This document shows, piece by piece, positions 45,824 through 57,802 of a stretch of DNA of 64,000 nt. Origin of the DNA: Tragulus kanchil (Eukaryota; Chordata; Mammalia; Artiodactyla; Tragulidae); NCBI GenBank assembly GCA_022376925.1, contig JAIOJX010000005.1, forward strand, positions 11,188,501 to 11,252,500, in the 5' to 3' direction. A program made the translations under genes and the position numbers. Position 1 is the first letter of the stretch. Every line of letters starts with the position of its first letter. The notes beneath the pieces were generated by a model. It ran no database searches and was not told where the DNA came from. It saw only the letters and a program-made list of their open reading frames with translations.

Positions 45824-45998
45824 TGTTGCTGTTATTATCATTGTGGTTCAGTCGCTCAGTCATGGCCAACGCTTTGCGACCCCGTGGACTGCAGCACAGC
45901 AGGCTCCTCTGTCCTGTACTGTCTCCTGGAGTTTGCTCAAATTCATGCCCATTGTGCCGGTAATGCTATCTATCTCATCCTTTGCTGCCCCTTCTCAT
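45824..45998 (-). mobile_element. BovB/Bov-A 3' end fragment
   Basis: Antisense: ttcagtcgctcagtcatgg, tttgcgaccccgtggactgc and gtctcctggagtttgctc, then attcatgcccattgtg and ctgccccttctc. About 175 bp. Confidence 0.88.
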
Positions 45999-46997
45999 TT
46001 TGAAAGAAGTTGGAAGTTAGAACACTCTCTGAAGTCTTATTGTCTCCTTTATTTAGTTTCCTTAAACCTCATGAAAATAATGTTAGAAATATTGACTAGG
46101 AAACAAAGTGGGTGGAGGTCCAAGCTGCATGTATGGCATATCCTATTTGTGTGAAAATACATACCTAAAAAACTTGCTGGGGGAAAACATACCAGTGTGC
46201 TGCTCATGGTTGTCTCTGGGTTGTAAGATTATGGGAAAATTTGAATTTCTTCTCTGTTACTCAGCTTGACTGCTCTTCTTTTTCTTGAAACTTGCTTCCA
46301 AATGACTTTTCCTGTTTCCAAAATTACATTCATTCTCAAAGACAGAGATTTGCTGCTTCTTAGAACATTTTACAAATGTACAGCAAGCTTTGAAAGAAAT
46401 CACACACAAAACAGATTCTTAGCACAGTTTTAAGCACTGGCAATTCTTCGAATTGTGTGAGGGGACTGATTTTAAAATCCTTAAGGAACAGCATTTATTT
46501 TGTCATTTAATTTCGGGTGACATCAGACATGATGCTTTGATAGCTTTTTTTTTTTTTTGAAAGTTTTTGATGATGACCATAGATGGGAACAAAAGATAGT
46601 TTTTTTCTATTGTTCAATGAAAAAAAAAAAAAACAAAAAACCTCCAGATCAATGTACCATGAGAATGTAGTGATTTAACCAGTCACCTGGAAAATTCCTG
46701 TATATGAAAAGTAAAAAAAAAAAAAAAGCCCAGTTCACTGAGTTCTTGAATATAAAGCAAATCTTTCTGCTTATATAAATAAAAAGAGGAACTACCTTGT
46801 GTTGGAAACTAAAGTATGAAAAAAAAATGTGATTCTGAAGAATTGTCTCTGCTCTCAAATATAGAATATGAAAAATCAAAGGTTATTAGCCCTCATACAC
46901 GAAATATGTTTTATTAAGAAAACTGAGACATTTAGAACTGTACCATTCAGAGTGACTATGAACTTTTCACAGTAAACTTTTCACTATAAACTTTTAC
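45999..46997. other. AT-rich unique sequence with homopolymers
   Basis: No gene or named repeat. Long T- and A-runs at 46546-46559, 46620-46633 and 46713-46728 may be tails of decayed elements. Confidence 0.45.
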
Positions 46998-47242
46998 TTT
47001 ATAGATTTTAACTAGGTAACTTGTCTAGCCACTTGTATTTTTGCTAATACGTTTGGTATGAGAAAAGGAAATTTTTACTTTCAATATCCTGTGGAACTGA
47101 TCATTGAAGATTATCAAAAGAAGACATAACATATGAAACTGAATATTAATAACTCGGCAATATTTACCTGATGACAAAAACTCCATCACATTTGCCTTTC
47201 CCATGAATATTTCATAAATATTTGAAGGCTTTTTGTGGCTGA

Positions 47243-47460
47243 GGGCTTCCTTGTGACTCAGACGGTAAAGAGTCTGCCTTCAATACAGCAGAGTTGGATT
47301 CAGTCCCTGGGTGGGGAAGATCCCCTGGAGAAGGGAATGGCTACCCACTCCAGTATTCTTGCCCGGACATTTCCACACACAGAGCAGCACAGTGGGCTAT
47401 TGTCCATGGGGTTGCAAAGAGTCAGACACAACTGAGTGACTAACACTTTCACTTTTTCAC
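47243..47460 (+). mobile_element. Bov-tA SINE, full length
   Basis: Sense: ggcttccttgtgactcagacgg (A box region), ggattcagtccctggg, gaagatcccctggagaaggg and a tail gtgactaacactttcacttt. Confidence 0.93.
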
Positions 47461-47847
47461 TCTTATGGCCACTGTGTGTAAAGTCTTTTGCTGGCCTTTG
47501 TGTAGAGGATAACAGTGTGTCTCTCACTAAATACTGGAAGACTTATCCTGACAAGCATGGGGGATGGCGCTACAGAATGTATGTAATTAGGTCTTATTGC
47601 CTGTACGATATTCATACGGTCCTCTTCTCAATGATTTCATAGTCTTATGGAAAAGATTTCAAATGAGCAGTTATTAAATAATACATCAGATGGAGTTCTA
47701 AAAAGTGTCATATTGAATAGAAACAGGTGCGAAAATATAGGAAGGGTTTTGAGTGGTCATGTTGTAGACGGTCTGAAGTAGCCAGGGAAGTTTTCATGAG
47801 AGAGGTGGTCTGTTTTTCCCTTTTCTTTAGGATTCTACTTTCTGATG

Positions 47848-48082
47848 ACCATTTTTTTAAATTGTCTATTTTTAATTGAAGAATAATTGCTATACGACGT
47901 TATGTGGTTTCTGCCCTGTATCAGCATGAACCAGTCATAGGTATACACCCTTCCTCTGGAACCCCTCCCGCCCTCTAGGCTGTCACAGCGTGGTGGACAC
48001 AGCTCCTGCATCACACAACCGATTCCCACTGGCTGGCTGTTTCACACCTGGTAACATATATGTTCCAGTCCTACTCTCTCAG
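47848..48082 (-). mobile_element. L1 3' region fragment (D14 copy 1)
   Basis: Antisense ruminant L1 3' UTR-like sequence (tttttaattgaagaataattgc, gaaccagtcataggtatac), cut off at the D14 junction. Its continuation is seen only in copy 2. Confidence 0.75.
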
Positions 48083-48333
48083 TTTATAGATTTTAACTAG
48101 GTAACTTGTCTAGCCACTTGTATTTTTGCTAATACGTTTGGTATGAGAAAGGGAAATTTTTACTTTCAATATCCTGTGGAACTGATCATTGAAGATTATC
48201 TTTATCAAAAGAAGACATAACATATGAAACTGAATATTAATAACTCGGCAATATTTACCTGATGACAAAAACTCCATCACATTTGCCTTTCCCATGAATA
48301 TTTCATAAATATTTGAAGGCTTTTTGTGGCTGA

Positions 48334-48551
48334 GGGCTTCCTTGTGACTCAGACGGTAAAGAGTCTGCCTTCAATACAGCAGAGTTGGATTCAGTCCCTG
48401 GGTGGGGAAGATCCCCTGGAGAAGGGAATGGCTACCCACTCCAGTATTCTTGCCCGGACATTTCCACACACAGAGCAGCACAGTGGGCTATTGTCCATGG
48501 GGTTGCAAAGAGTCAGACACAACTGAGTGACTAACACTTTCACTTTTTCAC
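48334..48551 (+). mobile_element. Bov-tA SINE (D14 copy 2)
   Basis: Duplicate of 47243-47460. Confidence 0.9.
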
Positions 48552-48939
48552 TCTTATGGCCACTGTGTGTAAAGTCTTTTGCTGGCCTTTGTGTAGAGGA
48601 TAACAGTGTGTCTCTCACTAAATACTGGAAGACTTATCCTGACAAGCATGGGGGATGGCGCTACAGAATGTATGTAATTAGGTCTTATTGCCTGTACGAT
48701 ATTCATACGGTCCTCTTCTCAATGATTTCATAGTCTTATGGAAAAGATTTCAAATGAGCAGTTATTAAATAATACATCAGATGGAGTTCTAAAAAGTGTC
48801 ATATTGAATAGAAACAGGTGCGAAAATATAGGAAGGGTTTTGAGTGGTCATGTTGTAGACGGTCTGAAGTAGCCAGGGAAGTTTTCATGAGAGAGGTGGT
48901 CTGTTTTTCCCTTTTCTTTAGGATTCTACTTTCTGATGA

Positions 48940-49372
48940 CCATTTTTTTAAATTGTCTATTTTTAATTGAAGAATAATTGCTATACGACGTTATGTGGTT
49001 TCTGCCCTGTATCAGCATGAACCAGTCATAGGTATACACCCTTCCTCTGGAACCCCTCCCGCCCTCTAGGCTGTCACAGCGTGGTGGACACAGCTCCCTG
49101 CATCACACAACCGATTCCCACTGGCTGGCTGTTTCACACCTGGTAACATATATGTTCCAGTCCTACTCTCTCAGTTCATCCCTCTCTCCCCTTCCCCTGC
49201 TGTGTCCGTAGATCCGTTCTCTATGTCTAAGTCTCTATTCCTGCCCTGCAAATAGGTTCATCAGTAACATTTTCTAGATTCCATATAGATGTGTTAATAT
49301 GTGATGTTTGTTTCTCTCTTTCTGACTTACTTCACTCTGTACAACAGGCTCTAGGTTCATCCAGAAAGAAGT
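48940..49372 (-). mobile_element. L1 3' region fragment (ruminant type)
   Basis: Antisense: aattgaagaataattgctat, gaaccagtcataggtatac, 'gccctgcaaataggttcatc', 'ttctagattccatatagatg', 'tttctgacttacttcactctg' and ending 'ctctaggttcatcc'. This is the native continuation after D14. Non-coding. Confidence 0.82.
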
Positions 49373-49454
49373 GGTCTTGAAAGCTATACCTTGCAAGGAT
49401 CAGGTTACTACCTGATCAGGTTACTACATCTGGCTATCATTTGAATTAGACTTT

Positions 49455-49770
49455 ACCACTTAGATACTGTTGAATAACAAATAACCCCCCAATCTCAGTG
49501 GCTTACCTCACGTGGCATTTATTTGTCTCGCTCGTAGATCTGCCGGCTGGCTGAGGTGCCGCTGATCTTAGTTGAACTTGGTTGGTGATGGCTCCACTTT
49601 GGGCCTCCTTTCTCTCTTTCTGGGACTGGGCCTTCTGGAGCATGGTCTTCTTGTGGTTATGGCGGAAATACAAGAGACCAACTCTGATCAGGCAAGCACA
49701 TCTGAAGCCTCTGTTACATTATTTTCCCTAAAATTCTGTTGTTCAAGTCATGTGACTAAGACAAATATCC
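49455..49770 (+). repeat. Possible old interspersed repeat, unclassified
   Basis: The cues 'aacaaataacccccc..atctcagtggctta', 'ggcatttatttgtctcgc' and 'gttcaagtcatgtgactaag' resemble the same old element type as 44806-45200. Its right part is duplicated at 50758-50857. Confidence 0.4.
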
Positions 49771-49771
49771 A

Positions 49772-50042
49772 TGGGGTGACTCAGTGATAAAGAATTCACC
49801 TGCCAATGCAGGAGACATGCCTTCCATCCCCTGGGCCAGAAAGATCCCGCATGCCTTGGGGCCACTAAGCCCATGTACCACAACTACAGAGCCTGCATGC
49901 CCTAGAGCCTATGGTCAGCAACAAGAGAAGCCACTGCAATGAGAAGCCTGCACACTGCAACTAGAGTACCCTTTGCTCTTTGCAGCTAGGAAAAAGCACT
50001 TTGAGCAACAAAGAACCCCCACAGCCAAACATAAATCCACAA
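49772..50042 (+). mobile_element. CHR SINE (long form)
   Basis: Sense with a diverged head: gtgactcagtgataaagaa, catgtaccacaactacagag, caacaagagaagccactgc and end cacagccaaacataaatcc. Confidence 0.85.
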
Positions 50043-50858
50043 ATACAAGTACCTTTTAAAAAATGGGGTGAGGAAATATTCTTCATTGGTGCTCATGAGA
50101 GATACTGAAGTCACATGCTGAAGATCATGAATATGTAACTCTATATAAGCGGGAAAGAATGAAGAATGGGAAGCAGTCATTCAATCTGCCACAGCCACAT
50201 ATTGGAAAAAACAATGGAAAAATTTCAAGCAGCATAGAAAAACACCCCTGGTGAAGAACACAGGTGTAGATCATTAGTTGACTTGAAAAGACTGATAATC
50301 ACATTATCTTTAAGATTTTGGAGGTTTGTAATAGGGCTTATGCTGACTAGTTCATCTTTCTGGATTAAAAAAAATCAACAAAAATTACAGTTAAATAACA
50401 ACGTGAGTTGAGTGAAAATCTTCTCTATTTGGGAGCTAGACTGTTGGCAGAAATTACTGGAAGAGGTGCAGTATCCGTTTCTGGCTCTTCCGGGAGAGAG
50501 CTGTGTCTTAGGTCACAGAGGTGCCGGGACAAGGTGAGCCCTACAAGCTTTTCTTGGCGTTATGTTCCTGTGATGTCAGCGTTACTTCCCCTCCCAAAAC
50601 CCCAGCTGCGGCCGAGTGTCAGAATGCCGCATGACAGGACCCATGACGGCCTTTGTGAGTTCTTCTTTTGGTTTCTCTCGCAGGAAGTGATGAAGGCGGA
50701 GTGGAAGGCTGCAGGTCCGCCTTGGGGTCCTGGTCCTGGGGTGGCCGATTTTTTACAAAGAGACCAACTCTGATCAGGCAAGCACATCTGAAGCCTCTGT
50801 TACATTATTTTCCCTAAAATTCTGTTGTTCAAGTCATGTGACTAAGACAAATATCCAT
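50043..50858. other. Unique sequence with splice-like motifs
   Basis: No gene called. GACAAGGTGAGCC at 50528-50540 resembles a donor site, and a pyrimidine-rich TTTCTCTCGCAGGAAGTG around 50680-50697 resembles an acceptor. They could be chance. Repeated at 51616 and 51768 in D15 copy 2. Confidence 0.4.
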
Positions 50859-51131
50859 GGGGTGACTCAGTGATAAAGAATCCACCTGCCAATGCAGGAG
50901 ACATGCCTTCCATCCCCTGGGCCAGAAAGATCCCGCATGCCTTGGGGCCACTAAGCCCATGTACCACAACTACAGAGCCTGCATGCCCTAGAGCCTATGG
51001 TCAGCAACAAGAGAAGCCACTGCAATGAGAAGCCTGCACACTGCAACTAGAGAGTACCCTTTGCTCTTTGCAGCTAGGAAAAAGCACTTTGAGCAACAAA
51101 GAACCCCCACAGCCAAACATAAATCCACAAA
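50859..51131 (+). mobile_element. CHR SINE (D15 copy 2)
   Basis: Duplicate of 49772-50042, 2 bp longer in the actagagagtacc region. Confidence 0.84.
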
Positions 51132-52034
51132 TACAAGTACCTTTTAAAAAATGGGGTGAGGAAATATTCTTCATTGGTGCTCATGAGAGATACTGAAGTC
51201 ACATGCTGAAGATCATGAATATGTAACTCTATATAAGCGGGAAAGAATGAAGAATGGGAAGCAGTCATTCAATCTGCCACAGCCACATATTGGAAAAAAC
51301 AATGGAAAAATTTCAAGCAGCATAGAAAAACACCCCTGGTGAAGAACACAGGTGTAGATCATTAGTTGACTTGAAAAGACTGATAATCACATTATCTTTA
51401 AGATTTTGGAGGTTTGTAATAGGGCTTATGCTGACTAGTTCATCTTTCTGGATTAAAAAAAATCAACAAAAATTACAGTTAAATAACAACGTGAGTTGAG
51501 TGAAAATCTTCTCTATTTGGGAGCTAGACTGTTGGCAGAAATTACTGGAAGAGGTGCAGTATCCGTTTCTGGCTCTTCCGGGAGAGAGCTGTGTCTTAGG
51601 TCACAGAGGTGCCGGGACAAGGTGAGCCCTACAAGCTTTTCTTGGCGTTATGTTCCTGTGATGTCAGCGTTACTTCCCCTCCCAAAACCCCCAGCTGCGG
51701 CCGAGTGTCAGAATGCCGCATGACAGGACCCATGACGGCCTTTGTGAGTTCTTCTTTTGGTTTCTCTCGCAGGAAGTGATGAAGGCGGAGTGGAAGGCTG
51801 CAGGTCCGCCTTGGGGTCCTGGTCCTGGGGTGGCCAAATGATGCCAAGACACACCCCCAGGAAGCCTGGTCGCCAAGCCCGGACTGCATCCCTGTGCTGG
51901 AGACGGCTGTGGGCGGGCAGGAACAAGAGACACCTGATGGGTGTGGACAGGGCTTCAGACAGAAGCCAGAGTCTACTTGCAAATTTTTCATACAGAACTT
52001 AGGACCCTCAGAAGTAATCTAGGTGGAACTAAAT
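51132..52034. other. Unique non-coding sequence, D15 copy 2 end and beyond
   Basis: Nothing further recognised. Native context resumes at 51836. Confidence 0.4.
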
Positions 52035-52165
52035 GTTATTGAACCTCAATGCACAAGTGGGGATGGTACCAGCAATCTCCCAGGGCTGCAATGCAGATTA
52101 AATAGAAGCTGTATGTAGAGATTCCAGCACCGTGCCCAGCGTATACAAGGTATTAAGCAATTGAT
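52035..52165 (+). repeat. Probable MIR fragment
   Basis: The order 'gtggggatggtaccagcaa', 'gcagattaaatagaagc', 'attccagcaccgtgcccag' and 'caaggtattaagcaattg' fits the 3' half of MIR. Confidence 0.6.
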
Positions 52166-52174
52166 AGGTTTTTT

Positions 52175-52345
52175 TTTTCTAAAAAACACTTTTTATTTTG
52201 TGTTGGGATACAGCAGATTAACAATGTAGAGACAATTTCAGATGAACGGTTGCTTTTTTTTTTTTTAATTTTAATACAGCACCAAAAGCATCCCACTATT
52301 TGCAGACAGAAGCAGTCAGATGGTTTTTCTTTTTTTATTTTTAAA
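52175..52345 (-). mobile_element. L1 3' region fragment
   Basis: Antisense: 'ttttattttgtgttgggata', 'cagcagattaacaatgtag', 'gacaatttcagatgaacgg' and A/T-rich runs. Matches the ruminant L1 3' UTR pattern. Confidence 0.7.
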
Positions 52346-53714
52346 ATTCAGTTTGATGGTATGTGGGTGCTGCTAACCTCAGACAGAATTGCCAGTGGCA
52401 GGTCCAGGGTTCTGGTGAAAAATTCCTGAGAGGCTAAAAGAAGTCTGGTTAAGAAACTCTTACAAAGAAATGCTTATGGAGAGGCAACATCGTCTGGCCT
52501 TGGGCCCCCTGCAGACACCCAGAGCAGGTAATCTGCACAGGCTTCTCCAACCCTTACTGGTTTCCAGCCACCAGACACACACTTGACTGACTGGCTTATA
52601 ATTACTCCAGGCTGAAGGCAGGGTCTCACCCACCCTTGTGGGCTCTGTTTTGTTAAGCATAATGGAGTGTACTCTCTAGCTGCTCAGTTAATGAGTATTT
52701 ACTAAATGATTAAAAATACCCAGAATCACCCTATATCCTCAGTATATCTATATCAGCTCAGGGCTGCACTGATTTTCAAATCATGGGCTAAAAATGAACA
52801 TAAAGTATATGATTATACCTTGGGTGTGGGAGGCGTTCTGTCTTCTAAGACCTTCGCATTAGCTGAGGCTGAGAACCGGGATTCTGCGTTGAATGAGCTC
52901 CAGAAGAAACCACAGTGGTGGCTCTTCGGCCGGGGGTCCTGGTTGGCGGGACTTACTGAGAATGTTTATTTCTTCTGCCAAATCATAAAACTAGATTCAG
53001 GGGAACTTCCCTGGCCTCTTGTGCGTTCCACATGAGAACCCACCAGAATGTCAGCAGCCTTTGTAAATTCCGCCTGGTTTCCTGTCTCCCCGCCTGCTGT
53101 ACCTGATCACACCCCCAGGAGATGAGGCCCTGACCTGGGTTTAGGACAAGGGCACTGCCAGCTCCCCTGAAGGTGCCCAGAGGCTGGATTTCTTGCCTCT
53201 GAACTTGTTCCCTCCGTCCTTGACCCTGCTCCCACAACAATACCCCCTGCCCCAAGCTCACCACCACCTGCCGAGCCACACTATCTGGGACGATATCTTA
53301 GATTTTGTATCTCAACACACAGAACTTGAACTTGAGTCCTAATACCCCTTCCTTTTCTTTAATCCGAGAGCCTTACATAGCCACTTGTATGTATTCATAC
53401 AGTGGTGCTTGTGAACTCCGGCCTGTCAGCACCCAGCAGGCGGGGTCAGGAGTGGAGCTGGGGCGCAGCCGCGGGAGAGGATGGGCGTGACGCAGGCCTC
53501 TCTGCTGACTCTGTCCTTCGTGGCTTTGGGGGACACATGGTACAGAGCAGCAGTTCTCTGCCTCAGGGACAGATAGCAGCGTGAGACCCCGAGTGGCCGC
53601 CGGCACCCACCCTCAGTTCAGCTCCAGCAGGGGTGGGTGGGTGACGGGGAAGGAAAGGGTGGGTTAGCCTCTCATGACTGGACAAAGGGGCAAGCGCCTC
53701 ATCCTTCTGGCCAG
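52346..53714. other. Unique non-coding sequence
   Basis: No gene or repeat recognised. Frames of about 100 codons on both strands lack family resemblance. Confidence 0.45.
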
Positions 53715-53727
53715 TGTTCCCAAATCT

Positions 53728-54000
53728 CATTTTTTTATTTTTTGGCCACTTCTATTGATCTTTCATTCACTTGTCTTTGTTTTTGTTGTTCTTTGGCCTG
53801 TGTGGGCCTCCCCTTGCAGTCACCTCTCTCGCTGCAGGGCACCGGCTCTGGGCGCATGCGCTCCAGAGCTGCGACTCGATAGTTGGACACATTGGTCCAG
53901 CTACTCTGCAGCACGTGGGATCTTCCCCAGATAGGGATCAAACTGGCGCCCCTTGCACTGCAAGGTTGTGTCCTTACCCACTGGACCACCAGGGAAGCCC
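53728..54000 (-). mobile_element. CHR-derived SINE, young subfamily
   Basis: Antisense, about 273 bp, with a short T-rich tail. The head ends ggaccaccagggaagccc. A 13-bp target-site duplication TGTTCCCAAATCT lies at 53715-53727 and 54001-54013. Lacks the G-rich segment of the longer copies. Confidence 0.93.
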
Positions 54001-54013
54001 TGTTCCCAAATCT

Positions 54014-55479
54014 TGCTCCTTTTTTTTTTTTTTTTCAAGAGAATGCAAACCTCTGGATTTTTAAAAAATGAAATACCCTAATTTTCAACACTGGCCCGCT
54101 TATTTTTAAAAATCCCTGTGCCGGCTCATGAAAACCGCCCCTGGGGCTGGGAGCTGTGGGCTGTGGGCAGGCAGTTCCTCGGTTCCTTGAGGCATCATTC
54201 TTATCTGCTCTTCCCATACGGAAGGCCCCCGGTGAGTGGGAGAGCCCGCTCCGTTCCACTCCAAGACTGTGGGTCTGGCCGCCACGGTGAGTGTCCTCCC
54301 CAGTGGCTGAGTGTCCTCCACACACACCCAGACGGGCTAGGGCTGGCACACAGAGCCTTCATTCAGCAACTGCTAACACCATGTCCACCACATCCCAGCG
54401 GTCTGCCTGAGCTGACCGGTCTTAACGCTCTGCCATGAGGCTCCTTCCAGCACGCGGGAGCCTCAGGGCCTCAGAGCAGGTCCCGCCTTCCGGTCGGTGT
54501 GTGACGGGCCGCCCTCGCTGCTGAAGGCCGCCTGGGGCACCTCAGGGAAGCAAGCCGGGCTCTCCTCCCGCCATCCCCGCCCCCTTGGACATAGCCTTCT
54601 GTCCGCTTTCTCCCTCAGGGGAGAAAGGTGGGGTGAAGGCCACCCACCACGCCGACTCTAGTCTGAACTCGGACCCAGATGGTCTGAGTCACCTTTGCAC
54701 TTGTGTCCCTGTGTGATCTGGGGCCCGGTCTTCACCTAGAGCCCACATTCTGCCAAACGAGAGCCTGCAACCAGCGTGCTGTCGAGTCTGAATGCATGTG
54801 ACAGAAAACCCGGCGCAAGCCCGCAAAGGCAAAGACTTGATTCCTGACGTCATTGAGTAAAACCAGTAGGCGTTCAAACACGATTTCCGTAAATTGGTCT
54901 CTCAGGTCTCAGCTCTGCTGTCTTCCGTTTTGACTTGCTTTCGGGTTGGCTGCCGGTCACTCCAGGTATACAGCTTCCTGGACTCAAGCATGGTGAAGAA
55001 GAGGAAGGCAGCTTCTCTCCAAGCAGCCACAGCTAAAGGCGTATGGTGGGCCACTGGCTCGCTTTGTGTTGGGCGCCCGACCCCGGGCCAGTCCCTGTGG
55101 GCAGAGACATGCAACATGCAGAATTGTGGTGTGTGGGCTGGGCAACGGGGAAGAAAGTCGGGGTGTGGCCAGAGGGGCAAAGGGGTCCTGAGTATTCAAC
55201 GTCATTGTTGGTCTCATTTTATTTTTTGATAAGTAGAACACCGAAATGCTACCCAAAGTCAAATCGGTATAGAAAGGAAGGCTCAGAGAAGCACCCTTCC
55301 GTGTTGTAATTAACCCCACCCCGACCTTCTCCCACCCCAGTGCACCTTGGAAACCAGCGACATTGTTTGTTGGATTGTTCTTCCTGTGCTTCTTTTCATA
55401 AAGAGAAACGATATATACCAATCTGATTATTTCCCTTATTTCTTAAACGGAAGAAAGGAGCTGATATACGCTCTTTTGT
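54014..55479. other. Unique non-coding sequence, partly GC-rich
   Basis: No gene called. 54100-54720 is GC-rich with scattered CpG, but no promoter or coding signal can be argued. Minus-strand frame 54984-55421 (145 codons) has no recognised domain. Confidence 0.45.
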
Positions 55480-56780
55480 GCTTTGCCTTCTCACTTCATA
55501 GCATCTCCTGGAAATCATTCAGTTTCTGCTTATAGAGCTTTTGCTCACATTCTGTGATATCTCAGTACCTCGTTGTGTGTGTATCATATTTTATTCAACC
55601 ATTCTCCTGTGCTTGGGTATTTAGGGAGTTCCCAATATTTTGCGATTATACATAACGCTGCGTAACCTTGGGTATCTGTAGTTTCTTTTTATTGAAGCAT
55701 AATTGATTTGCAATATTATGTTAGTTTCAGGTGTACAGTAGAGTGATACATAAATATATATATCTATATATTCGCACACACACATATATATTCTTTTCAG
55801 AATCTTTTCCTTTGTAGGTTATTGCACAATGCTGAATATAGTCCCCTGTGCTATACAGGGGTTCTGGGTATCTGTGTTTTTATATTGCTAGAGGTGTATA
55901 TTTGGAGTAAATTTCTAGAAAAGGAATCGCTTGTGGAAGGGTAATGAATAGGTCTATGTTAGGCACTGCCACGTCTCCCTCCCCAGAGGTGGTCCCACAT
56001 CACATTTCCGCCAGCAGTATGCCTACTGCATGTTTATTTCATCTCACCGACAAATAAGATTGTTAAGCATTTGAATTTTTTTGTTTACCAACATGATGGG
56101 TGAAAATGTTATTCAATGTAGATACACATTTTTATTGAGTGAAATTGATTATACTTTCACACTTGAGTTTTATATTTCATTTAATGGATTGTCTGTGTCT
56201 TTTGCCCAATTTTCTTTTCGTTTTTTTCCTTTTGCCCAATTTTCTGCTGGATTTTTGGCCTTCCTTAATTTTTAAAATATTAGATATTGGTTCTTTATGA
56301 TCTATGCTACAAATATTTTCATTTGTATTTTGATTATGCTAAGGCTTTCTTCATAGTCAAATTTGTAAGTTTCTCCTTCATAGCATGTAGATTTTTAGTT
56401 AAATTAAAAAATATTTTCCTACCCAGGTTATATAAAAGTTCATCCATATTTTCTTCTATTATCTGTGAAATTTTATTTTGCATCTACATCTTTGGTTAAT
56501 TTGGTAACTATTCTTGTATATAGTACAAGAAATAGATCTAAATTTATCTTTTAAATGACTATCCAGTTAGCCCACACCAGCCAGCCCTAGTGATTCTGGG
56601 CTATCTCCTGTGTCATAATCTAGATTTCTTCAAGTATTTGGGCTTATTTCTTGACTTCTCATTTTGTTCCATTGACCTGCCTGTCTTTTTAAGTGTTACT
56701 ACCACATTGTTTTGATTATAGAGGCTTTGTAGTGTGTATTCATATCCTGTAGGACCACTCCTCTTTCACAGAAGATTGTT
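55480..56780 (-). mobile_element. Old L1 (L1M-like) 3' portion, split by a younger L1
   Basis: Antisense features: 'tcaaccattctcctgtgctt..gggtatttagggagttcccaat', 'gattatacataacgctgcg', 'tgtcttttgcccaattttc', 'tgtaggaccactcctcttt'. These follow the order of the L1 3' region in reverse. Strongly diverged, with no intact frame. Interrupted at 55680-55865. Confidence 0.75.
55680..55865 (-). mobile_element. L1 3' end inserted in old L1
   Basis: Antisense: 'tttctttttattgaagcata', 'caggtgtacagtagagtgat', 'gaatatagtcccctgtgcta'. A perfect 10-bp target-site duplication GGGTATCTGT lies at 55670-55679 and 55866-55875, so this is a complete 5'-truncated insertion of 186 bp. Confidence 0.88.
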
Positions 56781-57519
56781 TTTAAAAGACAGAATTTATT
56801 ATAGAATAGTGTAGGCTGAGGGAAATGACCAAGAGAGATGAGTCAGGAGAGGGGAAAATGGTGATGTCCTTGAATGAGCCCAAGCAGAGAATTCTGGAAG
56901 GAGCCAGAGGATACAGATTCAGAAGTGGGTAGATTTGTTGGGGAGAAGAATTCTCTTCTGATTTTGTTTCTCTGTGTAATAGGACCAAAGTCACCAGCTG
57001 AGGGGAGAAAAAGGGTATCACTCAGACTATGCCGAGGACCCACGAGGAAAGCAAGACCCGTGTGCAGAGTTACGTGTTTTCTCTAGCCTCACACGACGGC
57101 TTGAGTTTGGGGACTGGACAGGCAGGGAGTTGAATTTAAACCCAGCTGGGATTTACCCAAATGAGCATGACCAATGGAAAGAGGGATGAAGCAGGGAAGG
57201 CAGCATGGACGCTCGTGAGCAGAAGGATGGGCCAGGAGCCCAGGCCAGGAGAGGAGGGAAGTAAGGACAGTGGGCGAGGGGTGGACGTGAAGACGCCAGT
57301 GGTGACGATAGGTTAAACATCCTGAAAGCATTCAAGAGACGTTGGGCCAGCTCACTATAATTCAGATCCCGTTGCGATGTCGGCTTCTGCTCCCCAGGCA
57401 CCTTGCCTCTCTTCATCCTGGTTGGCGGACCCTGTTCATGTTACAGACAGACTTTCTGGACTCACGTCCCCACATAAGCCTGCTTTTGGAATAGTGGACA
57501 GTGGACGGAGCCATCTCAT
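56781..57519. other. Unique non-coding sequence
   Basis: Nothing recognised. The left edge of D16 is at 57253. Confidence 0.45.
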
Positions 57520-57802
57520 ATATTTTTTTTATTTTTTGGTCAGGGTGAGTCTTTGTTGCTACACACGGGCTTTCCTCTAACTGGGGCAAGTGGAGGCTAA
57601 TCTCTAGCTGCAGTGCGTGGGCTTCTCACTGCAGTGGCTTCTCTCAATGCAGAGCACAGGCTGTAGGCATTAGGGCTCCAGTAATTGTGCCACACAGGCC
57701 TAGTTGCTCCAAGGCCTGTGGGATGTTCCCAGACCAGGGATCGAACCAGTGTCCCCTGCACTGCAAGGCGGATTCTTAGCCACTGGACTGCCAGGGAAGC
57801 CC
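57520..57802 (-). mobile_element. CHR SINE (long form)
   Basis: Antisense: tail tatattttttttattttttgg, gtgagtctttgttgctaca, ctcactgcagtggcttctc, ccagaccagggatcgaacc and head gactgccagggaagccc. Confidence 0.91.

Larger units (their letters stand above)
46998..49177. repeat. Tandem duplication D14 (period 1085-1092 bp)
   Basis: Unit 1 is 46998-48084 and unit 2 is 48083-49177, sharing TT at the joint. Unit 2 has an extra 6 bp (TTTATC) near 48200 and one extra C near 49095. Each unit carries a Bov-tA and part of an L1. Confidence 0.96.
49672..51835. repeat. Tandem duplication D15 (period 1086-1089 bp)
   Basis: Unit 1 is 49672-50746 and unit 2 is 50758-51835. An 11-bp T-rich spacer lies between them. 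Unit 2 has an extra AG at the tract near 51053 and an extra C near 51690. One substitution (gaattcacc against gaatccacc). Confidence 0.95.
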
